A stretch of DNA of 64,000 bases from assembly GCA_019915015.1 (NCBI GenBank), contig JAHBBC010000024.1:636994-700993 (forward strand). The letters run 5' to 3'. Under the pieces are notes generated by a model, which was given only the letters and a program-made list of their open reading frames with translations, did no database searches and was not told the DNA's origin. Position 1 is the stretch's first letter. Each line of letters begins with the position of its first letter. Made by a program: the position numbers and the translations under genes. The DNA is from Auriscalpium vulgare (lineage: Eukaryota > Basidiomycota > Agaricomycetes > Russulales > Auriscalpiaceae). This document shows, one piece after another, positions 1-11,709 of the stretch.

Positions 1-327
1 CTCAGAGACGGCGTAGATAGATGGGTATCGGAAATGCTCTTGGTAGCGTGCGTGATGTCGAGGAGGAAGGAAGAGTAGTGTGCCCTGCCGCCAGTGCGCA
101 ACCGTGACGTCCGAGCTGTGCGCTGAGGCCGGCGTGCCCGGGCCTTCTCCGCTTTCGGTAGTTCCGGCCTCGAGCCCCTGTGCGCTTAGTTACAGTGACT
201 CGGCGTTCTCGCTCGCTGACACTGACAGTGCAATGTTGCAGGCTGCCACTACGGTCAAACATTTTGTGTCTGACTTCTCGGTTTCTGATTGGCGCTACTA
301 CTACTGCTACGGTCACAGCAAGCCTTG
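1..327. other. no gene assigned
   Basis: No convincing exon seen. Bases 318-358 resemble the sequences found downstream of the next two F-box genes (about 2285-2310 and 4530-4560), so the 3' flank was duplicated with the gene. Confidence 0.4.
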
Positions 328-2076
328 TCAGACGGTACAAGCCCAGGCTTTCTTAAAGGGCCGTTCATCAGCGGTATACTGCTCCTGCGGAAGGATTAGG
401 TGTCTGATCTCTTCAATATTCCATCGCAACAAAATAAAACACACCTCAAATACGAACAACTGATCTTCGCACAAAATAATTTTGTGTAGCCTGTGGATGT
501 CCTCGCTGCCCCACGGCGTTGAAAATTCCCTCAACAGGTACGGCAGCGTCGTCTTTATCAACCCTTCTCCCGCGGTTGTCTCAAAGCACTCGACAACCGT
601 CCCGCCTTTCCTGAGCAGTCTCCCCCGTGCCACGCGCGCTTGACAGAAATCGGCAAGCGCAAATACCGGCACACCGTCTGGGCGTTCAAAGTCGTTTCCT
701 ACAACGATATCGCGCATAGCGGTAACACCTACACCTGCTGGAGTTTCGGGTTCCCATACGCAGTGAGCCAAACAACTCTTCGCAGGTCCCCAGGCTGCCC
801 AAGGCAGTACTTCTGCCTGAGAAGAGATGCGCGTGAGGAGTGAATCTGCTGGGATAGCGAGTGAGAGCCGCTGAAACTTTTGACCCCCAGGTAATGATAC
901 GGAGATCGCCAGGGACAACAGGCGCGCGGAAGGTGCGGGGTGGAAGAGGCCCACGTGTTCCGTGCCGGAGACGCTACCGGATAGAGCTAGACAGGCAGGC
1001 AACCGGGGGTGGGGAGTGGGGAGCATGAAGACTGCCGGCGTTGTTGCTTGGTGTTCACCACTCTGCGAAGTGCCCTGCATGCCGGCGCGGAAAGCGTAAA
1101 CAAGAATCGCCTCCGATTCGCAGGACAAGACAGCGATGTAGGTGTCACTTAGAAAGGTAATTTGACTTTGTGATGTGAACTTGGGCCGCGACTCGGACGA
1201 GCGCTGCATGCAATCAGTATGTGGTGTGAGATTAAATGAGTATAGCGCACGATTTGCACTTCGATTGTGCCGGTTATCCAATTCCAGACGATCAGACAGG
1301 GTATGTGGCCGGTCGCATGAGACATGGCCGCACAACAGTCTCCGAATACCTCAACGCGCGAACCAACATCTCCTGGAGCAACAAGTGTCGCATGCCCGCT
1401 CGATAATGGGTGGGATTGGCCGGTTGACAGCGTAAGCATGCGGATGACAGTCGAATCGGAACTGGACACAAAATCGAACTGAGCATATAAGCGTACGGTG
1501 CAGATGGAAGACCCGACGCACCCATTTTGAGTCACCACGAGCAGGTCCTGCGACGCATCGACAGCGGCCAGGCGATAAGCATGCGCGAGTTTCACACTCC
1601 AGTGGCGTTCCTCAATGCCACGCATGGCAGAGGGCATCTGCTGGACGTACACCTGTGTCTCCCCATCCCTTTCGTCGCCCAATACCAATGTAGTCCCGGA
1701 GGTGCGCAAGTTCCACACATCTCCAACGAGGTCAGGAACAAAAGGGAGCTCCTCGAACTTGATGTCTCTTTCGCGTGCAGCTTCGTACTCGCGCAGACGC
1801 TGCAGTCTCTCGGAGACATCGAGGTGGCGGGCGGCGGGGCCCTCACACATTGCGGACGCGCCCAGCTCAATGCTGTACTGCAATCGCATAGAGCCATCGA
1901 CAAGAGCCTTGAGCTTTCCGCATGTCTAAGCCCGGGAACGCGGGTTAGATGGAGCGGTGCGCAGAAGGTCATTTGAACAACCTTACATTCTGGCAAGCGA
2001 GGATGCTTATGTAGTCGAGCTCGAGAAGGACACCGCGCAGCAAGTCATCGGGAAGGTCGAGGAAAAGTAGCGCCAT
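328..2076 (-). CDS. F-box protein, tandem paralogue A
   Basis: F-box proteins recruit substrates to SCF ubiquitin ligases by binding Skp1. Hand-built exons on the minus strand are 1987-2076, 1522-1925, 1251-1461 and 328-1203 (526 aa). The start ATG at 2076 opens directly into an F-box: L-P-D-D-L-L near residue 8, then L-E-L-D-Y, then a C-Q-N | T-C-G-K-L-K join across intron 1. Introns are 47-61 nt with donors GTAAGG, GTGCGT and GTGCGC. The rest of the protein has no domain I can name; the conserved blocks V-Y-V-Q-Q-M-P and V-D-A-S-Q-D-L-L-V-V suggest a beta-rich substrate domain, as in other large Agaricomycete F-box families. Paralogues B and C stop right after E-D-Q-L-F-V-L-E-V-R-R; here the stop is lost and about 34 residues are added, or an extra intron exists. 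This is the most diverged of the three copies. Confidence 0.8.
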
Positions 2077-2373
2077 GGATGTCTGTAGCTACACTGCCTA
2101 CGTATACTGGGCACGGACCGTTCTACTAAGAGCGCATGGCCGGCCCGAAGTTTATTTATTTATTTGTCGGATAAGCATTTGCATAACCGTGTTGAATAAG
2201 TCCCACTTATCACGTCGATGGACGGCCCCTCAATATCAATCTCCGGCCCGCACCTTCCACAACAGCGTAAGTCACTAGTCACACCGTACAGGCCCAAGCC
2301 TTTGTGATGTTGTTAGTGTTGTCCGCCTGTGTAAGAATCATGGTTACTTTACTAGCGTCGTGTGTTGTTTGAT

Positions 2374-4092
2374 CTAACGACGCACCTCAAGCACAAACAA
2401 CTGGTCCTCACATAGAAGGATCCTGTAATGTCTGCCCTCGCGAAGCCACGGCATCGCGAAGTGCTTCATCACGCACGGCAGCGTTGTCTTGATAATCTCA
2501 CCGTTTTCGTTGGTCGTCTCAAAACTCTCTTGGGCCATTGTCCCAACACCTGTCCCGAGCAATCGCTGCCTCCTGACACGGACGGGGCAATAGTCCGCGA
2601 CTGCAAACAAGGGAGTGTCATTGAACAGGTCCCCATGTTCCTCCAGCACAATTGTGCGCATCCCGCTGGCGAGTGGAACTGCAGAATATTCTAGCAAGCC
2701 ATGAAGCTGCGACAAACGTGTCGCAGCAGGGCCCCAGCGGGCCCATGGCACCACCTCAGCCGCGTGAGCGGGTTCCAACAATAGAGTGTGAGCTATGAGC
2801 CTTTCCACTGATACAGCAAGCGAAAGCCGGTGAAAATACGGTTCCCACGACGGCTGGTTTGGGAGTCGGGGCAAGGGTATGGCGATGATGAGGGAAAACA
2901 GGCGCGCAGAAGGGTCAGGGTAGAAGATTCCGGCAGGGCTCGTCCCGGAGACTCCACGGCATGGATTGAGCGTCAGTGGGGGGAAGGGGATGGAATAGGG
3001 GACCTTGAAGATTGCCGATGGGATCGCGTCGGCCTGCTGCTGTCCTCCTTTCCAAGGGCATGGTGATTCGGCGCGGAATCTGTATACAAGCAGGGCATCC
3101 GAGTCCGGGGACACAATGACGATGTGCGTGTTGTTCAAAAAGGTAAATCCACTCTTCGATGTGAATGTAGGTCCCGTCGTAGGTGGGTGCTACGGCAGCG
3201 GAAACAGTTGGTATATGAGGATTAGATGAGTAGGCTTGACGCACAATTAGGACTTCTGTAATCCCCATCATCCAATTCCAAACGCGAAGACGAGGAAGTC
3301 CCAGGTCGGTAGACCAGGACATGGCCCCACAATACATCCCAAACACTTCGATGAACTCGTCTCGAGAAAATCCTACGGGTACTTCACTGAGTTGAGGAGA
3401 GCCTATGGTCATATCGCCGCTTGCCAATGGGTGATGTTCGCCTGTCGACAGCGTGAGCATGCGGATCGAGGCCAAATTGAACCTATACGCAAGATCAAAC
3501 TAACCACACGCGGTCCGGGGAAGTAGACTAACTTACTCGGTCTTCATCACCACTAGCAAATCCTGCGATGCGTCGACCGCAACCACGCGACAAACATACG
3601 TGAGCTTGACCTTCCAATGGCGCTCCTCGATACCACGTGCCACGGAGGGCATCTGCTGGACATACACAGCGATTCCGCCGTCCTCGTTGGCGAACGAAAC
3701 CAAAGTGGTAACAGAGCATATGGGGGCCCACGTCACACCGACTAGAGCGGGAACAAAAGGGAGTTCCACGAACTTGATGTCTTTGGCACGGTCAGCTTCG
3801 TAAGAGCGTAGGCGCCGCAGCCTCTCGGAGACATTGAGGTGGGCGGCCGCCGGACCCTCGCACAGCGCAGAAGCGCCTAGCTCGATCGCATAAACTTGCA
3901 ATTCCAAAGAGCTTTCTATGAGGTTCTTGAGTCGCCGACATGTCTAGGACCGTCCTTCATTTTGTTGTGTAAGGTGGCGAACACTAAGCGACTCACCGCT
4001 TGGCAGGAGAGGATGGCCCTGTAGTCGAGCTCCAGTAGGATCGCGTGCAGCGCATCGTCGGGCAACAAGAGAAAAGTCAAAGATTCGGTCAT
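2374..4092 (-). CDS. F-box protein, tandem paralogue B
   Basis: Minus-strand exons 3997-4092, 3537-3943, 3245-3482 and 2374-3189 give 518 aa with all frames closing. Residues 1-45 form the F-box (L-L-P-D-D-A-L-H-A-I-L-L-E-L, then I-L-S-C-Q-A | T-C-R-R-L-K-N-L). Introns are 53, 54 and 55 nt, with donors GTGAGT, GTAAGT and GTGCGT, at the same positions as in the neighbours. Exon 3 has an 11-residue insertion relative to copy C. The role is probably substrate selection for an SCF ligase, substrate unknown. It lies head-to-tail between copies A and C, and the flanking non-coding DNA was duplicated as well. A stretch around 3600-3805 is almost identical to copy C, unlike the rest of the gene (see findings). 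Confidence 0.85.
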
Positions 4093-4619
4093 GTTCAGCC
4101 TTGTCGGTAAAGCACCTGGGAGTAGATATCCAAAGGTCGAGCAGCGATCCGATCAGTAAATCCGCTACCCACGCCACTACCCGCGGCTGACAAGCCGGAA
4201 CTGCTGCAAGATCCAGATAGATGATCCCTGAGCTTGCGAAGGGTTGAATCTAGCTACTCTGCCTCAGGGAGACTAGCAAGATCATTCATTATGTGTGAGT
4301 CATCATCGAAAGTCGCCTTCAAGAGCAACACTTCGGCCCGGCTCTGTTATTTTTCGGACAGGCAGTTGCATAACCGTACGTGTTAAAGAACTACAACTTA
4401 TCACGCCAAAGCAGCACACTTCCGGAAAGCCGAGGAAAGGATGCGCGCGAGATATTGGTGGGATAAGTACTTTCAACCATTTTCTCGACTCTTCCAACAC
4501 CCGCCCGCAACTTCCACAACAACATAAGTCACACCGTACAGGCCCAAGCCTTTGTGACGTTGTCCGTGTCGGCCTCCTGCGAAATAATGAGGGTCAGTCT
4601 ACTAGAGTCGTGTTTCAAA

Positions 4620-6316
4620 TTAACGACGCACCTCAAGCACAAACAACTGGTCCTCACATAGAACGATTCTGTACTGTCTGTCCTCGCGATCCCACGGCAA
4701 CGTGAAGTGCTTCATCACGCACGGCAGCGTTGTCCTTATGACCTCACCACTCTGGTTGGTCACCTCAAAACTCTCTTGAACCGTCCGAGCGCCTGTCCCG
4801 ATTCCGAGCGATCGCTGCCTCCTGACACGGACGGGGCAATAGTCCGCAACCGCAAACAATGGCTCTCCATCGAGCAGCTCCCTATGGTCCTCCAGCACGA
4901 TCATGCGCATGGCGCTGGCGGCTGAAACTGCAGAATATACCAGCACGTTATGAAGCTGCGACAAACGTGTCGCAGCAGGTCCCCAGCGAACCCATGGCAC
5001 CGCCTCGGCCGCTTGAGCGGGGTCCACCGATAGAGTATAAGCTACGAGCCTTTCCGCTGATACAGCGAGCGAAAGCTCGTGAAACCGCGGGCCTGACGGG
5101 GGCTGGTTGGGGAGGGGGGGCAGAGGTATGGAGACTATGAGGGAAAACAGGCGCGCAGAAGGGGCAAGGTAGAAGACGCCTGCAGGGATCGTACCGGAGA
5201 CACTGCTGGTTGCATTCAGCCTCAGTGGGGAAATGGGGATGGAATACGGGAGCCTAAAGATTGCCGACGGGAATCGGTCGGTCTGCCGCTGCTCTCCTTC
5301 TTTCCAAGGGGGTTGTGATTCGGCACGGAATTTGTACACAAGCAGGGCATCCGAGTCCGGGGACACAATGGCGATGTGGGTGTCGTTCAAAAAAGTAAAG
5401 TGACTCCATACTGTGAATGTGGGTCCCGTCGCCGTTGGGTGCTATGACAGCGGAAACAGTTAGTATGAGGCATGAGGAGTAGATGAGTAAGGCTCACGCA
5501 CAAGCAGAACTTTCGTCATCCCAGTCATCCAATTCCATACGCTGAGATGAGGAAGTTGGTCGGTTGACCGGGACATGGCCGCACAATACGTCCCGAACAC
5601 TTCGACACGCTCGCCTCCAGGAGAGAATATGGCTACATCGCCGCTGGCCGAAGGGTGAGGCTCACCAGTCGATAGCTTGAGCATGCGAATCAAGGCCGAA
5701 TTGAACCTGCACGCAAAATCAAGCCAAGGATATGGCACGAGGAAAGAAACCCAACGCACTCGGTTTTCAGCACCACCAGCAGGTCCTGCGAAGCGTCGAC
5801 CGCGACCACGCAACAAGTATACGTGAGCTTGACCTTCCAATGGCGCTCCTCAATACCACGTGCCACGGAGGGCATCTGCTGGACATACACAGCGATTCCG
5901 CCGTCCTCGTTGGCGAACGAAACCAAAGTGGTAACAGAGCATATGGGGGCCCGCGTCACACCGACTAGAGCGGGAACAAAAGGGAGTTCCACGAACTTGA
6001 TGTCTTTGGCACAGTCAGCTTCGTAAGAGCGTAGGCGCTGCAGCCTCTCGGAGACACTGAGGCGGGCGGCTGCCGGACCCTCGCACAGCGCTGAAGCGCC
6101 TAGCTCGATCGTGTAAAGCAAATCCAAAGAGCTTGCGACGAGGTTCTTGAGTCGCCGACACGTCTGGGACCAAGCTTCAGTCATTCTAGTTTGTTAGGTG
6201 GCGAAGGCTAAGCAACTCACCGCTTGACAGGAGAGGATGGCCCTGTAGTCGAGCTCCAGAAGGATCGCGTGCAGCGGATCGTCGGGCAGGGAGAGGAAAG
6301 TCAGCGATTCTGCCAT
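4620..6316 (-). CDS. F-box protein, tandem paralogue C
   Basis: Minus-strand exons 6221-6316, 5760-6163, 5502-5706 and 4620-5441 encode 508 aa. The start at 6316 puts M-A-E-S-L just before the F-box core (L-S-L-P-D-D-P-L), which continues as L-E-L-D-Y-R-A-I-L-S-C-Q-A and, after a 57 nt intron, T-C-R-R-L-K-N-L-V. This is the cleanest F-box of the three. The C-terminal half carries S-P-D-S-D-A-L-L-V-Y and ends E-D-Q-L-F-V-L-E-V-R-R, matching copy B. SCF-substrate-receptor is the family role; the target is not predictable. Copies B and C look like the youngest duplication in the array. Confidence 0.85.
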
Positions 6317-6560
6317 GTCCAGTGCGACCACCAGGTGAAGTAGCAGATAGGAGTAGATGCCAAAGGTCAACCGGTCAAGCCCTATCCTATCCTGATCAAT
6401 CCGATCAGCATATCTCCCGCTACCCACGCCACAACCTGCGCCTAACAGGTGCTCGAGTTGTGCTGGAACTGCTGCAAGATCGTTCATTAAAAGTACAGAA
6501 AACATCAGCTGAAAGTCGCCTTCAAAAAGCAGCACCAATGCGTCACCGCCGTTCTAGTTT

Positions 6561-8308
6561 CTAGACGTCCGCAAAGTCTGCCAACACCGGCCCACTAGCT
6601 CCACTTCCTCCGCCTGAATTCGTCGATGTCTTGCGAACAACGAGTTCAGCTTGCTGCAGTTTCATGCGGAGGAGCAGCTTGCGCGTTGCACTCTGCATCT
6701 CTGCGCCGGCTTGCAGCGCATGCGCGTACAGTTCCGCGCGGGGGTCCGACGAGCGCGCTTTCAGGATCTGTATGGACAACCAGTCAGCGCACGATGCCCA
6801 CATGAACGGCGTCAAGGCGCACCTTGTTCTGGCTGTCCACGCGGCCCTTGATCTCACCACGCTGAATGAGCGCGACAACCTCCTTCTCGGTGTGCTCGAC
6901 GGACCACCCGAATGCGGCGCTCATGCGTTCGAGACGGATGGTCGCAAATGGCTGGAAGTAGAGCACGAGTGCGCGCGAGCGTATGTGCGAAGTCAGGTTG
7001 AAAATGTGCGGCGCCAGGAGAGGGTCGAGGAGATGACGGGTCTGTTCATGTGGTAGAAGAGGTGCAGCCAAAAATCCCTGTCAGCTATTGCACAAAAGGC
7101 AGACGAAGCGACTGACCGAGAGGCGATCCAAAATGTCTAGCACCCCCTTAAATCGACTCGCCATCCACGCCTCGAGCAGCTCCTTCATCCCCTCTCCCTC
7201 TCCCATAGAACCATCTTCCGAGAGCCTCCGCTTCAGCTCTGCGCGGCCCATCGTTGCGAGCGCGCATAGTGTGCCGTACACGCCTATGTCGCCGCCCGAA
7301 ACGATCACGCCCGACCAGTCGCCCGGCGCACCATTGGCAAACGACTGGGCAGCCTTGGAGTAGGCTCCATTTGAGAGCTGTGAGAGCGCATTGCACAACG
7401 CCAGCTTGGCCTCGATCGCACGGATCGTGTCGGACTTCTTGGAGATAGCGGGGGTGGAGGCGCTGGCTGTGGAGGCCGAGGGCGCGGCCGGCGCGGGCGC
7501 GGCGATGAGAGCGTCGAGCGCGGATTCGGCCTTGAAGAGGTAGGTCGGGATATGTGCGAAGTTCCGTTGTTCGAGGAGGAGCTGCGAAGGACGCAGTTGA
7601 GATGAGGCCGGAGCGCTGCGTCAATGTATGCGTACCTCCAACACCGACAGACACATATCCAACATGTGCTGGCTTGTCGCACAGAACTCCCTCGACTTCG
7701 TATGGTGCCGCAGGGCCGCCTCAAAGTTGCCCGACGACCGATGAAACGTGCCCAACTCACGGTGCGCGAGGCGTATGCTCTCCTTGATCATGTTGTTCGT
7801 ATACGTCTTGAGCTCGACCTCGAGGCGTGTGCGCTCTGCGTTGTTCCGTGCAGTTATTTCTTCGGCCCACTGAATGTATGGCGTCTGATCGGTCACGATC
7901 TCTTCCAGCGCAGGGAGCGGGGTCTGCGCCTGCGCCTGCGCAGCGTCGTACGCGGACAAGAGCATCTGGTAGAGGGCGGGGTCATTCTGACCGGGGAGTG
8001 TGAGCAGCTCAAGGCCGCGCGTGAGGGCATGCTGGGCGAGCTGTGGCGCGTGTGTCATGATGTGGAGGAGGCGGTCGATGGCCACGCGGCCTACAGAACA
8101 AAGGTAGGCATGAAGTACTTGTTGCAAGTTATACAGACGCACCAGAGTAACCTGCTATGTATGCATCAAGATCAAATGGATGCGCTTCGTCGATTGTGAC
8201 GATTGGCAATGACGGTTTGCTCGACGATGCTTGAGTTTGATTCGGTGCGACGTCGACGACATACGCCATTTCCGTGTCCTCAACACCGTCTATGTCCATG
8301 GTCGACAT
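6561..8308 (-). CDS. csn1: COP9 signalosome complex subunit 1
   Basis: Subunit of the COP9 signalosome, which removes NEDD8 from cullins and so controls cullin-RING ligases, including those that use F-box proteins. Minus-strand exons 8143-8308, 7636-8090, 7117-7581, 6823-7041 and 6561-6767 give 503 aa, close to the family length. The start at 8308 yields an acidic leader, then [18 protein letters not shown], the CSN1 repeat-region entry. [14 protein letters not shown] and M-C-L-S-V-L-E-V are further CSN1 signatures that separate it from the sister proteasome subunit Rpn7. The PCI domain lies around residues 300-445 ([16 protein letters not shown], then V-D-S-Q-N-K-I-L-K-A-R). Introns are 46-75 nt. 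The gene is intact and divergent from NOP53. Confidence 0.9.
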
Positions 8309-8849
8309 TTTGGATCGTTATAAAATCTACGACTCGGTTAGATTCACGATTCCTGGACATGCAGAGCTTGGCCGTTCGCGTACGTCCACGCGACGCCACG
8401 GTACCCCTAGGATCGCCTGGCCCATCCCAGCGCGAAAACAGTGAAACCGCATTTTCAAGCGCGACTCACCTTGATTCTAAACAATTGGGACAGAGGAGCA
8501 ATGCCGTCGTGCGGCTGTTCTCGACGCGTCAGAACGGCCGTTCGATGATGAAAGATCCTCACGCGCCTGGACTCGTTCTCGTTTGTGCGAAGAGGAAGTG
8601 AAGGGAAAAGTCGAACACAGGTCTGCCTTGGCTTGAATTCCGCGTCTATGGATGAGAGGAGAGGATTCTGAGAGCTTTCAAGCTTCAAGGAGGAAGAGTC
8701 GGACTCACGGGAGGCACGGCAGTGGCACGTGCAGGACCCTTGGCGGGCCGACGAGTGCGAAGAACGAGCTCTTCATCTTTCTAGTCGCTCCGCCTTACAC
8801 TCCCACTCACGGGCTACCAGCACGTATCGTCGGTCATTCTACGCTTGCG
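8309..8849. promoter_or_regulatory. divergent intergenic region, csn1 / nop53
   Basis: About 540 bp between the two start codons must hold both promoters. A TATAAAA-like stretch (GTTATAAAATC, 8318-8328) lies just upstream of the csn1 start on the plus strand. No other motif is supported. Confidence 0.4.
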
Positions 8850-10547
8850 ATGACCACCTCAACGATGTCCAAGCAAAAGTCAATACCGACAACGGCTGGA
8901 AAGGCGTCGACAAGGAAGTCTGCCACTTCCACAGTCGGTGCGCCGGCGCAGCACAACCAATCCAGCAGGAAGGGCAAAAAGGCGTGGCGCAAAAACGTGG
9001 ACATCGAGGATGTAGAGGATAAGCTTGAGGGTATCCGCGCGGAGGAGCGGACATTCGGGTGCGCACTGTTTTTCTTTGTCGTGCGGCGTTCGTTTTCTGA
9101 GGGCTCTTCAGGACGGCCCTGCACGAAAAGAAGGACGACGAGCTGTTTGTCGTTGACTCAAAAGGAGACGATGCCGGTACGTTGCAAAGTCGCTCAGTGT
9201 TGATTCAGACAATATTCACCGTGACCATCGCGCAGTTCGCAAAGTCCTCCCAAAATTCTCCCGCACCCTTCTTTCCTCCCATAAAACTCTGACGCAGCGC
9301 TCAGCCGTACCCGCTGTTTACTCCCGCTCATCCCGGCCGGCCCCAGCTATCTCCGTCACCCGCAAGGAGAAGGACCGCCTTCTGCGAATCGGGCGGAAAG
9401 ACCGCAAGGGCCCGTTGAACAGCCTCGTCGACCCGACGCAACCTGGGGAGGGGAGCGCACCGCTAGAGGTCAGCGAGGCGGTCAAACAGAGTGGGCAGTA
9501 CGATGTATGGACGGATGCGCCGGCGGAATCGATAAAAGTCAAAGTGCGTCGTCTTGTCTTTTCTTAGCTGATTGAGTAGATGTTGACGCGATGCTTGCAC
9601 ACAGGCTCCCAACACCCCGCACCCCCGCCAACTCATCACCGTGCCTGCGATCAGCGCTCCGCACGCGGGGACGTCCTACAACCCGCCCGAATCTGCACAC
9701 ACCGCGCTCCTGCGCACCGCGCATGAGGCCGAGGAGCGTCGACTTCGACAGGCGGAGGAGCTTGAGAAGACCAAAGCGCGCATCCTCGGGGCTCGGCGGG
9801 TTGTTGTTGATGGTGACACTCCAGAAGGGGTGGAGGGCATGATGATTGATCGGCCCGAGGAGGGTGTGGAGGAGGAGGAACCGACTGTCCAAGGGGAGGG
9901 CCTGGTCGCCAAGAAGGTCCCCCAACGAAAGACGAAACAACAGCGTCGGAAGGCTGAGAAACAGCGCACAGAGGTACGAAGAATCCCGACCGTACCTTGC
10001 GCATACATTTTACTATCATTTATGCCGACAGAAACGCGCCCTCGCAGAGCGCGCGCTGCGCAAGCGTCTCCACGCATCTATCGACTCCTATAAAACCCTC
10101 CGAGCCTCTTCGGAGGCGAAGATAGCTGTGCGTGCCCAAGCAGCAGAGGTGCGCCGGGTGCTCGCGAAGGAGCACCTCGCGCGCGGGCTCGCGGGCAAAA
10201 AGCTCGGCAAGCACCGTGTGCGCGAAGGCGAGGTGGACGTGCAGCTTGGCGAGGAGCTGAGCGAGAGCCTGCGCGAGCTGAAAGTGCGTGTCCTTCACTC
10301 GCTGGTGCCGGCGACCCATTGACAAGGATGTTCTGCGGTAGCCCGAAGGCAACTTGTTTAGGGACCGCTTCGTGAGCATGCAGCATCGCGCGCTGGTCGA
10401 GCCCCGCGTACCGATTGTGTTCGTCACCATCCCTCCCAGCCTTGGTGTTCTCGTGCTGACGTTTGCATGTGTAGGCCGAAGAGAAACAAAACGCGGATTA
10501 TAGAGTACGAAAAGCACGCTTGGAAGCGGTTCGACCGCGACCAGTGA
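8850..10547 (+). CDS. nop53: ribosome biogenesis protein NOP53 (GLTSCR2/PICT1 family)
   Basis: Nucleolar factor for late 60S maturation; in yeast it recruits the Mtr4/exosome to 7S pre-rRNA. Exons 8850-9058, 9112-9176, 9236-9543, 9605-9973, 10032-10283, 10342-10418 and 10475-10547 join without a frame break to 450 aa, near yeast Nop53 length. Signatures are S-R-K-G-K-K-A-W-R-K-N-V-D-I-x-D-V-E near residue 40, K-E-K-D-R-L-L-R-I, H-A-G-T-S-Y-N-P-P, L-A-G-K-K-L-G-K-H-R-V, V-D-V-Q-L-G-E-E-L-S-E-S-L-R, and G-N-L-F-R-D-R-F-x-S-M-Q-x-R-A-L-V-E-P-R, in family order. The tail is basic and ends near Y-E-K-H-A-W-K-R-F. A second in-frame ATG lies at 8865. Donors are mostly GTGCGT or GTACGT. The gene looks intact. 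Confidence 0.93.
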
Positions 10548-11709
10548 GGACCCGCTGCCTTGCAGGATGTACTACCTCGTGTTCTATGCGCATCGATATG
10601 GCAAGGCAATCACGCCCCTTAATTTGGCACCTTTCAGCAGCATCTCGGAACGCTTCATCCCATGTCGACGCATCGTGACATACTTCGACCAGCTTTCCAG
10701 CTCTGGCGCCCCTCGTTTGGCTGGGGCTGCCCGTGATCGAGGAGTTCGTTCTGGCAGCACGCACAGCGCTACAGAATGTGCTTAGTGGCGGAACGACTGT
10801 CTTCCGCGCAAGGTCGGCAATGGAGTCCAGGAGAGTACAGGATGTGTTGGTTTTCGATCGGGTGACGGTGCGCGAGATTAAAGAATCTCCTTGTCGATCG
10901 TTCCGCGTTAGTCCTTACGAGATCGGATCAGACGGGGGCGCTTGAACTCAGCGTGGATTCGCCTCAAGCTCGCTTCACTTTCGCTGCGTCCGTCAGACTT
11001 ACACAGGACTTGGGTACCGCTACTTATGATGACAGCATGTCAAAAGCGATACATGTCAAAAGCGATATTTTTATCACTCGCTCTTCTGATCCACATGGAC
11101 ATGGTGCCATTTGATGCCTGTCCCAATACAAATATGCTTCGCAGTTCCTGCAGGTGTGAGCGCAGATAAGGGCCCGGGCGTACCTGTTGATGGAACTGGC
11201 TGCCGTCATTATTCCGCGCTGATCTGAGCCAAATACGTACGACTCTGCGGCAGGACTGAATCTTGTACGGGCTAGTCGGTCTAGACCCTCTCCGTTGCAA
11301 CACTACCATCTCGAGGCTCGTCCATTTGCCGTTCTCTACTCTGGAGCCCACTCTTGTGCGGCGGCTGTTGATCAGCCTTGCGATGCGTCTTCTCTCGCGA
11401 AGTGCCCCGAGTTGGCAAGCGGTGTAGCTGCTCAAAAATTGCCCCGTCTTCTCGAGGAGGACATCAACTGTACAGATATACATCGCAGGGTCAACGGTAC
11501 CTTGGCTGATAACCGGAACTCCCGATGCCCGGCGAATTCAAAGACTGGAGCTCTTGCGGCACCTTGATACGCAATAATTGATTGGACAGCGACCAGATGG
11601 CTGCTCCCCATCCTCTTCCTTCCTCACGCACCACATCTCGGGCTCTGGGTAGTTTGCCCAGCCCGAAGCTCCCGCTCTACGTGTCTCGCTGTTTGTCTCA
11701 CAGTTTGTC
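10548..11709. other. no confident gene
   Basis: Short open frames occur on both strands (for example minus 11040-11483), but none has a recognisable domain, a clear splice context or a paralogue in the window. Confidence 0.4.

Noticed and set aside
2..463. Frames of 112 and 127 codons at the window start
   Set aside because: No domain, no paralogue at the equivalent place behind the other F-box genes, and overlap with the F-box A 3' end.
6561..8308. Proteasome subunit Rpn7 instead of CSN1
   Set aside because: The [11 protein letters not shown] and M-C-L-x-V-L-x-V blocks and the acidic leader fit CSN1 better than Rpn7.
9846..10322. Alternative 158-codon frame inside NOP53
   Set aside because: It reads a shifted frame of exon 4 before joining true exon 5; the spliced model explains the region with conserved NOP53 motifs.
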